Assembly (NCBI GenBank): GCA_031362415.1
Contig: JANLSK010000250.1
Span: 1-51,357 of the forward strand
Source of the DNA: VFJJ01 sp031362415
Lineage (GTDB): Bacteria; Actinomycetota; Acidimicrobiia; IMCC26256; VFJJ01
Length of the DNA stretch: 51,357 nt
Direction: 5' to 3'
This document shows positions 26,800-33,655 of the stretch, piece by piece (position 1 is the stretch's first letter; the number at the start of each line of letters is the position of its first letter). Both the position numbers and the translations under genes were made by a program. Under the pieces are notes generated by a model, which was not told the origin of the DNA, did not search any database, and saw only the letters and a list, made by a program, of their open reading frames with translations.

Positions 26800-27045
26800 G
26801 GTCCGCGTCTTGGGCGAAGGCCGACCGTGTGAGCCTTTGCCAGCCGGTGGTTCGGGAGGGCCCCGACCGGAATCCCTAGGGGCGCAAGGTCCTGCCGACT
26901 GGGTCAATCCCGGGGCTGGCGAAGCCTTGGGAATCCGCTCGATCCTGGCATCGGCAGTCGGAAACCGAGGCCCTGATTGCCATTCCCGATGGGCTCTCAG
27001 ACGCAGCGAGGTCGAATTCGGGGCCGAAACCCCGATTTTTTCGGG
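26800..27045 (+). ncRNA. candidate structured non-coding RNA ending in an intrinsic terminator
   Basis: The 463-nt gap between the reductase and HU starts holds no credible ORF but does hold RNA-like structure on the plus strand. 26831-26845 (GAGCCTTTGCCAGCC) pairs with 26914-26928 at 14 of 15 positions. GCGTCT (26805-26810) pairs with AGACGC (26999-27004). CCGACTG (26895-26901) can pair with CAGTCGG (26955-26961), which would cross the first helix like a pseudoknot. Local hairpins lie at 26849-26868 and 26958-26968. A stem plus T6 tract closes it at 27018-27041. No plus-strand gene upstream could need that terminator. The family is unrecognised: I see no tmRNA, SRP or RNase P signatures. A promoter is not clear. 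Boundaries are approximate. Confidence 0.35.
27018..27041 (+). terminator. intrinsic terminator in the HU upstream region
   Basis: TCGGGG and CCCCGA form a 6-bp stem around CCGAAA, followed directly by six T. The opposite strand has no T-tract, so it is directional toward plus. It lies 33 nt before the HU promoter candidate. Confidence 0.6.
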
Positions 27046-27073
27046 ATTTCCGCCTCTGAGGGCCCCGAAATGC

Positions 27074-27102
27074 TTGACCTTCTTGTCGATTCGCGGTCAA
27101 CT
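27074..27102 (+). promoter_or_regulatory. candidate hup promoter
   Basis: TTGACC, 17 nt, then TCAACT. The -35 is good but the -10 is imperfect. TTGACC and GGTCAA (27074-27079, 27095-27100) also form an inverted repeat across the promoter. Transcription would start near 27109. Confidence 0.45.
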
Positions 27103-27106
27103 TCTC

Positions 27107-27158
27107 CCGTTGGATCACATTCGCGTGATTTCATCCATGGAACTCGCGGATCCAACGG
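27107..27158 (+). promoter_or_regulatory. long-range hairpin in the HU leader
   Basis: CCGTTGGATC (27107-27116) and GATCCAACGG (27149-27158) are perfect complements with a 32-nt loop. The loop holds TCAC-N6-GTGA. The right arm shares two bases with the next hairpin, so the two compete at their junction. Confidence 0.45.
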
Positions 27159-27179
27159 TGGCCCACGCGGTGGGCCACC
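27157..27179 (+). promoter_or_regulatory. 10-bp perfect hairpin before the HU ribosome site
   Basis: GGTGGCCCAC and GTGGGCCACC enclose a GCG loop, ending 23 nt before the GGAGG of HU. It has no T-tract. It may affect mRNA stability or translation. Confidence 0.55.
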
Positions 27180-27212
27180 CCCGAGAGGGACCATCAACCT
27201 ATGGAGGTAGCG

Positions 27213-27578
27213 GTGACCAAGGCTGAGCTCGTGGACCTCGTCCACCAGCATTCTGGAGTGGGATCGAAGGCCGACGCGGAGAAGGTTCTCGACGCACTTC
27301 GTGACGTCGTCCAGGCCAAGCTGGCCAAGGGTGAGGACGTGAGCTACCCGGGCCTCGGCAAGTTCAGCCGAGTCGCTCGGAAGGCTCGCACCGCGCGTAA
27401 CCCGCAGACCGGTGCCACCGTGAAGGTGAAGGCCACCAAGGCCCCCAAGTTCACGGCCAGCGCGACGCTCAAGGGCATCGTGAAGGGCGACGCCAAGGCC
27501 CCCACGGTCTCGGCGAAGCCGGCAGCGAAGGCTGCGGCGAAGCCGGCTGCGGCCAAGAAGCCGGCTGCGAAGAAGTAG
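27213..27578 (+). CDS. hup: HU histone-like DNA-binding protein with Lys/Ala/Pro tail
   Basis: Nucleoid protein of 121 aa. The GTG start follows GGAGG by 5 nt and gives the standard HU opening, TKAELVDLVHQHSG. Residues 1-90 are the HU fold, with the beta-arm segment RTARNPQTGATVKVKATKAPKF. The C-terminal tail PAAKAAAKPAAAKKPAAKK resembles, but is much shorter than, that of mycobacterial HupB. ATG 27201 is rejected because it would place the ribosome site inside the gene. The leader carries two strong hairpins. cofC and gpsA follow, as in the mycobacterial hupB neighbourhood. Confidence 0.93.
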   Translation: MTKAELVDLVHQHSGVGSKADAEKVLDALRDVVQAKLAKGEDVSYPGLGKFSRVARKARTARNPQTGATVKVKATKAPKFTASATLKGIVKGDAKAPTVSAKPAAKAAAKPAAAKKPAAKK

Positions 27579-27623
27579 CGACACCTCAAGCGCACGAGTT
27601 GTCAACGACGTATCGACAGCGGA

Positions 27624-27645
27624 CGGCCGCCCTCAGGGGCGGCCG
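27624..27645. terminator. terminator hairpin between hup and cofC
   Basis: CGGCCGCCC and GGGCGGCCG form a perfect 9-bp stem with a TCAG loop between convergent genes. It has no T-tract, as is common in GC-rich actinobacteria, and could serve both strands. Confidence 0.6.
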
Positions 27646-27720
27646 CACCGCGTCAGGGAGCACAGTTCCGGGACCGTCCGCTCGGCGAACCGCTGGGAAT
27701 CACATGCTCCGACGTCGGGC

Positions 27721-28302
27721 TCAGGCTCGCAGCATCCGAAGGTCGTCGGGTCCGTCGATGTCGAACGCCAGATCGGGATCACGCACGACGCGTACGGAAA
27801 GCCCCCGGTGTCGGGCCTGGGCGACATGGGCCTGGAACGAGCCAGGTCCGTAGGCGAAGCGAAAGGGCGTCGCCGCAGGCAACGAGATCACCGGGGTCCC
27901 GTCGTTGCGGTGACAGGGGACGATCGCCATCACCGGGCGATCGCCGTCGACCAGGAGGGCATCGAGGTTCACCGCTCGGGGCAGGTCGGCGTGCGCAATG
28001 ACGACGCGAGCGATCCCTCGCGCCGACAGCAGTCGGCGACCGTACGCCGCGGCATCGTCGAGCGACCCGGGATCGTGGACGACCTCGAGGTCGTGCAGGC
28101 CGGCCCACTCCTTGACGTCGGGGGCGCTCGAGACGACGAGCACGACCAGATCACCCGCCGCCCGCACCACGGTCGTGGCCATGTCCTGTAGCAGCGCGTG
28201 GCGCTCGGCTGCGCTCAGCACCGGAGCGAGCCTCGACTTGCCACCGACGAACGTGCGGATCGGCAACACCACGCCGGCGGAGATGGAGGGGCGACCAGGC
28301 AT
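27721..28302 (-). CDS. cofC: F420 biosynthesis guanylyltransferase-type enzyme (CofC/FbiD)
   Basis: Nucleotidyltransferase of 193 aa that activates 2-phospholactate or phosphoenolpyruvate with GTP as the first committed step to coenzyme F420. Family features: VLPIRTFVGGKSRLAPVLSAAER at the N-terminus, VVHDPGSLDDAAAYG, VIAHADLPRAVNLDAL and PCHRNDGTPVISLPA, then FAYGPGSFQAHVAQA. The ATG at 28302 has no ribosome site, but TACGAT lies 8 nt upstream (complement of 28311-28316), so it is probably leaderless. Being next to gpsA and near hup matches Rv2983 (fbiD) in mycobacteria. Confidence 0.9.
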   Translation of the reverse strand: MPGRPSISAGVVLPIRTFVGGKSRLAPVLSAAERHALLQDMATTVVRAAGDLVVLVVSSAPDVKEWAGLHDLEVVHDPGSLDDAAAYGRRLLSARGIARVVIAHADLPRAVNLDALLVDGDRPVMAIVPCHRNDGTPVISLPAATPFRFAYGPGSFQAHVAQARHRGLSVRVVRDPDLAFDIDGPDDLRMLRA

Positions 28303-28440
28303 CGGTCGGGATCGTACCGGCCGTCTCGACGCCGTGGCGGCTCGCCCCTGGATCCGACCCGACGCCGACGGCCAGGTGCGAGCGACGGGCTCCGCCCCGG
28401 AACCATGCCCTCGCGCCAGGCCACGCATCCAGTGCGCATA

Positions 28441-28476
28441 CATGCGGATCCTCCATGCGGATCCTCCATGCGGATC
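28441..28476. repeat. 13-bp tandem repeat between cofC and gpsA
   Basis: CATGCGGATCCTC occurs twice in full, then 10 bases of a third copy, in the 290-nt divergent spacer. The rest of that spacer holds only the two promoter candidates. Confidence 0.85.
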
Positions 28477-28535
28477 CGTGCACCCGGGAGCGACGTGGGC
28501 GCGTCGACGGAGCGGATCGAACGCTCACCACCCCG

Positions 28536-28541
28536 TACGAT
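28536..28541 (+). promoter_or_regulatory. candidate -10 of gpsA
   Basis: TACGAT lies about 50 nt before the gpsA ATG, 60 nt downstream of the 13-bp tandem repeats. Confidence 0.4.
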
Positions 28542-28592
28542 CGGTGCCGACGCCGGGTCGTCCGACCAGCAGCCGGCGAGAGGACGTGTCCC

Positions 28593-29627
28593 ATGAACCT
28601 CACCGTCGCTGTCGTGGGCTCCGGATCGTGGGGCACCGCGGTGGCTGCGCTCACCGCAGCCAACACCGACACCGTGTTGTGGGCTCGCAACCCTGAGATT
28701 GCCGAGGCGGTCAACCTCCGGCATGAGAACCCCGTCTACCTTCCCGGCTCGATGCTGCCTCCGTCGTTGCGGGCCACGGCCTCCCTGGCGGAGGCCGTCA
28801 CCGGCGCCGACATCATCGTGATGGGCGTCCCCTCACACGGATTCCGGGCCGTCCTCGAGGAGGCTCGTCCGCACGTGCGGCCGGGACGCCTGGGCGCGCT
28901 GCCCGTGGTGAGCCTGTCGAAGGGAATCGAGCAGGGGACGCTCGCCCGCATGACGGAGGTGGTCCTCGAAGTGCTCGCCGGCCATCCGTCGGAGCGCGTG
29001 GGCGTGCTCACCGGGCCCAACCTGGCCAAGGAGATCAGCGGCGGCCAGCCCGCCGCAGCCGTGATCGGCATGGCCGACGAGACGATCGCCATGACGCTCC
29101 AACAGGTGTTCATGAGCCCCACGTTCCGGGTCTACACGAACCCCGACGTGATCGGCTGCGAAACCGCGGGTGCGCTGAAGAACGTCGTGGCCATTGCCGC
29201 CGGCATGGCCCATGGGCTCGGCTACGGCGACAACACCAAGGCAGCACTGATCACCAGAGGCCTGGCCGAGCTGACTCGTCTGGGCGTGGCCGTGGGCGGG
29301 CAGCCGCTCACCTTCGCCGGCCTGGCGGGCATGGGCGATCTCGTGGCCACGTGCATCAGCGAGCAGAGCCGAAACCGGATGGTGGGGATCGAGCTGGGCC
29401 GCGGGCGGGCGTTGGCCGACATCGTCGCCGACATGCACATGGTCGCCGAAGGAGTCAAGACCACCTCGGCGGTGCTCGAGCTTGCGGCCCGGCTCGGGCT
29501 GGAGATGCCCATCGCCGAGCAGGTCGGCGCCGTCCTCTACGACGGTCGATCGCCGAGCGAGGTCGTGAGGAACCTGATGTTGCGCTCGGCCAAGCCCGAG
29601 CAGCACGGCATCGGGCGGCCGTCATGA
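28593..29627 (+). CDS. gpsA: NAD(P)-dependent glycerol-3-phosphate dehydrogenase
   Basis: Enzyme of 344 aa that reduces dihydroxyacetone phosphate to sn-glycerol 3-phosphate for phospholipid synthesis. The ATG follows AGAGGA with 8-nt spacing. Rossmann motif: VAVVGSGSWGTAVA. Further conserved parts are PSHGFRAVLEE, SLSKGIE, LTGPNLAKEI, the catalytic-lysine region CETAGALKNVVAIAAG, and GYGDNTKAALITRGLAE. Complete and of normal length. The stop overlaps the next start (ATGA), coupling it to an unknown protein. Confidence 0.95.
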   Translation: MNLTVAVVGSGSWGTAVAALTAANTDTVLWARNPEIAEAVNLRHENPVYLPGSMLPPSLRATASLAEAVTGADIIVMGVPSHGFRAVLEEARPHVRPGRLGALPVVSLSKGIEQGTLARMTEVVLEVLAGHPSERVGVLTGPNLAKEISGGQPAAAVIGMADETIAMTLQQVFMSPTFRVYTNPDVIGCETAGALKNVVAIAAGMAHGLGYGDNTKAALITRGLAELTRLGVAVGGQPLTFAGLAGMGDLVATCISEQSRNRMVGIELGRGRALADIVADMHMVAEGVKTTSAVLELAARLGLEMPIAEQVGAVLYDGRSPSEVVRNLMLRSAKPEQHGIGRPS

Positions 29628-31252
29628 GCCCCCAGGTAGTCGATCGACGAGTGCCGGAGCGGGCAGGGGCACCGGGACTGGCGGTGGGCGTCCTGGGGGC
29701 CGCCAGGGCCACGGTGCGGCCGTCGGGAGCGATCGAGGTTCCCGTTGGGGCAGCCGGTGATCCTGACGGGACGACCCTGTTCGTGGAGTGGTGGGTCGGT
29801 GCCGGCGACCGCTGGCGCCGACCGGCCCGGGAGACGACCGTGCGTCAGCATCGCATCGAGCGCACCGCCGTCGTGGAGACGGCGATGCGGATCACCGGCG
29901 GCGACGTGGTCGGCCGGGTGTGGGCCGTCCCCGTTCCCGGCCGGGCCCCGACGCTGATCTCCGAGATCGCCAACGACACGGCGAGCGCCTGCTCGGTGGC
30001 GCTGGTGCTGCGGGCCGTGGGGCCTCGTGGAGCCATCACGCTCGTGCGCGACGGCGTGCTGGTACGCCTCCACGGGCTCGACGGTGCCGTGGTGGCGCAG
30101 CTGCCCCGACTCCCGCTGCGAGAAGGCGGGGCGCTCGATCGCGAGTCGCTGGCTCGTGTCCTGGCCCAGCAGGTGCTCGAGTCGACGGCGCAGGGGAGCG
30201 ACCAGCTCGTGCCCGACAGCGCGCCCGATGCCGGGACGTCGATCGCCGTCGTGTTCCCGGTGGCGCATCGCACCGCTGTGCGCCTGACCATCCCGATCGG
30301 TCCGCCCGTGCCGGGTCGCTCGGGCCCGGGGAGCGAGCAACCGGTGACCGACGGTCCCGGTGAGCCCTCGCTGGCTCCGGGGCATGAGCGTGCGGTGAGC
30401 GGGTGGCGGGCGTTGTTCGGACGGGCCACGAGGATCTCGCTTCCCGACGGTGCGCTCCTCGACGAGATCGCCGAGCAGCGGCTCGTGGCGCTCATGCCCG
30501 ACGGCGAAGCCGAGCGGCTCGCCCCGACCAGAATCGCCACCCTGGCCTCGTGGGGGCACGGAGCCGAGGCCGCCGAGGCCCTGCGGTCGTACGCCCTGTT
30601 GAAGTGTGGATCGAGCGGGTTCCGGATCGCCGGCGATGTCACCGTGGCCGCCGATGCGTTCCTCGACATGGTCGAGGTCGTCGAAGCGTTCCGTGGTGGG
30701 GGCGACGCAGCCGGCCGCGTGGCCGCCGAGCTGGAACCGGCCGTGCACGAGGCTCTCCGTCGCGTCCCTGGCCGGGGAGCCCGGCGCCGCCACCAGCCCG
30801 GGGCCCCGCTGGGCGTCGGTGCCGCCGCTCTCGTCCCGCCACAACGCAGTGCGGTGGTCGCCGAAGATCGGGCCGGGGAGATCACGGTGTTCAACGGGTT
30901 CTCGTCGTCTTGGGTCGGCCAGCCGGTCGAGGTGCACGATCTGCCGACCGCTCGGGGTCGCCTGTCCATCGCCGTCCGCTGGCACGGCAACCGTCCGGCC
31001 CTGTTGTGGGACTGCCGCTCCAACGGGCAGAACGATCCCTCGGCGCTGGTGCTGCGGGCGCCGGCGCTCGACGCCACATGGACGGGCCGGGGCGCTACCG
31101 GCGAGGCGCTGCTCGCGGCGTGGGCCGGTCTCGTGCCCCTCGGTCACGGGTCTGCTCCCGGAGACGGCGCCGGTGCCGAGCACGGTGCTGCGCACGATGA
31201 CGGGCTGCGGGTGATCGAGACGCTGGGCGGCGGCGGCGTCTTCGAAGCCTGA
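29624..31252 (+). CDS. conserved-looking hypothetical protein coupled to gpsA
   Basis: A 542 aa soluble protein with no membrane segment or signal peptide, and no family that I recognise. It begins with an Ala/Gly/Pro-rich stretch. A beta-rich part follows (LFVEWWVGAGDRWRRP, RVWAVPVPGRAPTLISEI), then a helical middle (LDEIAEQRLVALMPDGEAE, ALRSYALLKCGSSGF). The C-terminal segment, VFNGFSSSWVGQPVEVHDLP then RWHGNRPALLWDC, resembles a beta-sandwich. The alternation of beta sandwich and helices faintly recalls glycan-debranching proteins, but no catalytic motif is visible. The start overlaps the gpsA stop by 4 nt. Confidence 0.7.
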   Translation: MSPQVVDRRVPERAGAPGLAVGVLGAARATVRPSGAIEVPVGAAGDPDGTTLFVEWWVGAGDRWRRPARETTVRQHRIERTAVVETAMRITGGDVVGRVWAVPVPGRAPTLISEIANDTASACSVALVLRAVGPRGAITLVRDGVLVRLHGLDGAVVAQLPRLPLREGGALDRESLARVLAQQVLESTAQGSDQLVPDSAPDAGTSIAVVFPVAHRTAVRLTIPIGPPVPGRSGPGSEQPVTDGPGEPSLAPGHERAVSGWRALFGRATRISLPDGALLDEIAEQRLVALMPDGEAERLAPTRIATLASWGHGAEAAEALRSYALLKCGSSGFRIAGDVTVAADAFLDMVEVVEAFRGGGDAAGRVAAELEPAVHEALRRVPGRGARRRHQPGAPLGVGAAALVPPQRSAVVAEDRAGEITVFNGFSSSWVGQPVEVHDLPTARGRLSIAVRWHGNRPALLWDCRSNGQNDPSALVLRAPALDATWTGRGATGEALLAAWAGLVPLGHGSAPGDGAGAEHGAAHDDGLRVIETLGGGGVFEA

Positions 31253-31299
31253 GCGGTTCGCGTCATCGCGATTCCTCGGGCACCGACCGTAGGGGCTCG

Positions 31300-31938
31300 A
31301 TGTCATCCGATCGACCGACCGAGGTGTCGGTACGAGCAATCCGACCCCTCTCGGAAGATACCCCTGCCATGGCCCTGGTCGTCCCGGATCCACCATCGAC
31401 GGTGATGGCGGTATCGGATCTGTCCTGGGGAGCGGCCGACCTGGCAACGCTGTACACCGAGCACGGGCCGCGTCTGCTGCGCCTGGCTGGGATCCTGGTC
31501 CGCGACGCGGGTGCGGCCGAAGACATCGTCCAGGAAGCTTTCGTCCGCCTGGCCGTGGCCGGCCGTCGGCTGCGCGACCCGGATCGGGCCGGCGCCTACC
31601 TCCGCACCACGGTCGTCAACCTGTGCCGGAACCGGTGGCGGCACCGTTCGGTGGTCGAGCGCCATCCGCCTGAACCGCCGCCGTCGAGCGTCTCGGCTGA
31701 GGACGACGCACTGAGCAGCTCGGAGCAGCGCCAGGTCGTCGATGCCGTGCGCTCGTTGCCGACCCGGCAGCGGGAGTGCCTGGTGTTGCGCTACTGGATG
31801 GGGCTGAGCGAGTCGGAGATCGCCGCCACCCTGGGCATCGCCGGAGGCTCGGTGAAGACCCACATGAAGCGGGGCCTCGGTGCGATCGAGCGCCGTCTCC
31901 GTTCGGCAGGACACGGCGAGGACGCGGCACATGACTGA
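31300..31938 (+). CDS. ECF-type sigma-70 family RNA polymerase sigma factor
   Basis: Alternative sigma factor of 212 aa. Region 2: ADLATLYTEHGPRLLRLAGIL followed by AAEDIVQEAFVRLAV. Region 4: LPTRQRECLVLRYWMGLSESEIAATLGIAGGSVKTHMKRGL. The start is uncertain: ATG 31300 gives an N-terminal extension without conserved sequence, and ATG 31369 also fits. The following gene overlaps its end (ATGA, 31931) and encodes a single-pass membrane protein that may be its anti-sigma partner. Confidence 0.9.
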   Translation: MSSDRPTEVSVRAIRPLSEDTPAMALVVPDPPSTVMAVSDLSWGAADLATLYTEHGPRLLRLAGILVRDAGAAEDIVQEAFVRLAVAGRRLRDPDRAGAYLRTTVVNLCRNRWRHRSVVERHPPEPPPSSVSAEDDALSSSEQRQVVDAVRSLPTRQRECLVLRYWMGLSESEIAATLGIAGGSVKTHMKRGLGAIERRLRSAGHGEDAAHD

Positions 31939-32581
31939 CCAGCACGGGGCCGAGCGGCGCCTGGAACGGCGTCTGGAGGAGATCGCCGAGCGCTGGACCG
32001 AGCGGCCGCCGCCCGCTGGGCTCTGGGACCGCGTCGTCGCCGCCGTGCCGGCCCGGCGGCGTCGGCGACGGTGGCAGCGCTCACTCGCCGGGTGCGCGGC
32101 GGTCGTCGCCGTGGTCTCGATCGTGGGTCTGCTCGGCGGAGTGCTGAGCGCCCAGGAACCGATGGGATCGGTGCGGGTCGGCGCGACACCGGAGTCGTTC
32201 CGCAGTGACGCCAACGCGATCTGCCGTGGGGCCGCAGCCGAGCGCGCCGCTCTCGCGGTGCCAGCGGCGGCCGATCCGATCGAGGTCAAGGTGGCCCATG
32301 TGGAGCGGCTCCGCGCGATCGCCGACCGTGAGATCGCGGCCATCGGGGGCCTGGCGGTTCCCGAGAAACAGGCCGCCATCGTGGCCGCGATGGTGGCCGA
32401 CGCTGCGGAGTCGACCCGACTGTTCGACGAGCTCCTGCCTGCCTACGTACGCACCTTGGAAACCGGCGAGCCCCTGTCGGCGCACGACCGGGCAGTCGCC
32501 CGTGCGCTCGACGAGCTCGGCCGACGAATCGAATCGGCGATCGGGGCCCTGGGCCTCGACGACTGTGGAGGAGGGCAATGA
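31931..32581 (+). CDS. single-pass membrane protein, possible anti-sigma partner
   Basis: A 216 aa protein. The N-terminal cytoplasmic part (to about 50) has ERRLEEIAERWTERPPPAGLWDRV. One membrane segment (about 56-76) follows a strong basic stop RRRRRRW. The outside part is helical, with AICRGAAAERAAL and LDDCGGG at the end. There is no HxxxCxxC zinc motif, so it is not a ZAS-type anti-sigma factor by motif; the role is inferred only from position. It overlaps the sigma gene by 8 nt and the next gene by 4 nt. Confidence 0.65.
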   Translation: MTDQHGAERRLERRLEEIAERWTERPPPAGLWDRVVAAVPARRRRRRWQRSLAGCAAVVAVVSIVGLLGGVLSAQEPMGSVRVGATPESFRSDANAICRGAAAERAALAVPAAADPIEVKVAHVERLRAIADREIAAIGGLAVPEKQAAIVAAMVADAAESTRLFDELLPAYVRTLETGEPLSAHDRAVARALDELGRRIESAIGALGLDDCGGGQ

Positions 32582-32943
32582 TCGACGGATGGCGATATGT
32601 GCTCGAGCCGCTGGCGCCCGGTCCGATGGGCGATGACGTCGATACGGCCGACGGTGTCGGTCACGACGGTGTGGGCCACGACGGTGTCGGCCACGACGGT
32701 GTCGCCACCACCTCGGCCGATGACGGTGTCGTGGTCGGCAAGGACCGGGGCCGGCCGCCATCCATGGGACGGCGGCCGTTCCTCCAGCGCGTGCTGTGGC
32801 TCGGGGGCGGAGCGGTGGGGGGGCGTCGGGGCTGCGGCGATCGTCGACGCGTGGCGCGACGGGTGCCCCCGCCGGCTTCACGAACCTCGGCTCCCTCACG
32901 GTGCTCATGGACCGCTTCGCCGCCTCGACCGAGCCGCTGGTGA
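32578..32943 (+). CDS. third gene of the sigma operon, broken at a G7 tract
   Basis: From ATG 32578 (overlapping the previous stop as ATGA) the frame gives 121 aa. It has a leader, tandem GVGHD repeats, and then GRRPFLQRVLWLGGGAVGG, a membrane or Tat-like segment. After the G run at 32817-32823 this frame becomes Arg-rich nonsense. Reading one base back gives ASGLRRSSTRGATGAPAGF, then TNLGSLTVLMDRFAASTEP and LVIDDGEPIVSAG, which look like real protein. One G seems to be missing. The function is unknown. The shifted frame has no stop before it runs antisense to the RraA-like gene. Confidence 0.5.
   Translation: MIDGWRYVLEPLAPGPMGDDVDTADGVGHDGVGHDGVGHDGVATTSADDGVVVGKDRGRPPSMGRRPFLQRVLWLGGGAVGGRRGCGDRRRVARRVPPPASRTSAPSRCSWTASPPRPSRW
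32651..32710. repeat. 15-bp tandem repeats encoding GVGHD
   Basis: Three to four near-identical copies of GACGGTGTCGGCCAC-like units lie in the third gene of the sigma operon. They are in frame, so copy number could change without a frameshift. Confidence 0.75.
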
Positions 32944-33016
32944 TCGACGACGGGGAACCGATCGTGTCAGCCGGCAGGCGAGGCCCGACCCGACCCGACC
33001 CCGGCCCGGCGACGTG

Positions 33017-33655
33017 TCAGCGCGGGGCGACATCGACGGCTGAGGCGTCGAGGCCGAGGAGCTCGATCGTGGTGGCTCCGGCCCGGAGCGCGCCGAAGAA
33101 GCCGTCTTCTTTGACCGCCCGGGCCCGCCCACGAGCGAGCACGTCGGCCAGGGTCGCTCCGGGCACGACGCAGACCCCGTCGCGATCGCCCACGATCCAG
33201 TCGCCGGTCTCGACCAGCGCGCCCGCCACGTTCACCGGGCGGCCGTTGGATCCGCCGGCGATCTTCGCCGCTCCCGGGAGGGCGACTCCGGTGCTGAACA
33301 CCGGGAACCCGTGTCGTTCCAAGGCATCCACGTCGCGAACACAAGCGTCGATCACCAACCCCACGAGCCCGTGCCAGATGGCGGAGGTCGTGAGCACCTC
33401 GCCCCAGTAGCCCAGCTCCGGCTGCGCCGATCCATCGACGACCAGCACCGAACCCTTGGGGGCATTGACGATCGCGGTATGGATGGCCAGGTTGTCGCCC
33501 ACGGCGCACTGCACCGTGTACGCCGGTGCGCCGACAAGTGCGCCCGGCCACACCGCCCTGATCCGGGGCGCCATGGGTCGGCCGCCCGTCTCGCCCAGCG
33601 TGGATGCCCCCAGAGCCAGAAGCTCGCGCCGGATGTCGCTGTGGTCGCCGCTCAT
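33017..33655 (-). CDS. RraA-family protein (aldolase/decarboxylase-like)
   Basis: A 212 aa protein of the RraA/HMG-aldolase superfamily, whose members are either metal-dependent oxaloacetate decarboxylases or aldolases, or RNase E regulators. Seen: STLGETGGRPMAPRIRAVWPG, AVGDNLAIHTAI, VVDACVRD-like VIDACVRDVDAL, and NGRPVNVAGALVETGDWIVGDRDGVCVVP, the hallmark of the fold. The ATG has GGAG upstream and overlaps the hydrolase stop (ATGA). Pairing with an alpha/beta hydrolase hints at a catabolic role, but the substrate is unknown. Confidence 0.82.
   Translation of the reverse strand: MSGDHSDIRRELLALGASTLGETGGRPMAPRIRAVWPGALVGAPAYTVQCAVGDNLAIHTAIVNAPKGSVLVVDGSAQPELGYWGEVLTTSAIWHGLVGLVIDACVRDVDALERHGFPVFSTGVALPGAAKIAGGSNGRPVNVAGALVETGDWIVGDRDGVCVVPGATLADVLARGRARAVKEDGFFGALRAGATTIELLGLDASAVDVAPR

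Noticed and set aside
27010..27045. GGTCGAATTC looks like a tRNA T-loop
   Set aside because: No matching acceptor, D or anticodon stems around it; the bases belong to the terminator stem.
26876..27118. Open frame of 80 codons on the minus strand in the HU upstream gap
   Set aside because: No ribosome site, no protein-like composition, and it runs through the terminator and promoter.
28441..28476. Repeat unit resembles the sbcD start (GTGCGGATCCTCCA)
   Set aside because: The match is about 13 bases and is not followed by sbcD-like sequence; probably chance.
31931..32581. Classical zinc-binding anti-sigma factor
   Set aside because: No HxxxCxxC motif; only topology and position support an anti-sigma role.
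33017..33655. Bona fide RNase E inhibitor RraA
   Set aside because: The fold is shared with metal-dependent aldolases and decarboxylases, and the hydrolase neighbour favours an enzyme.
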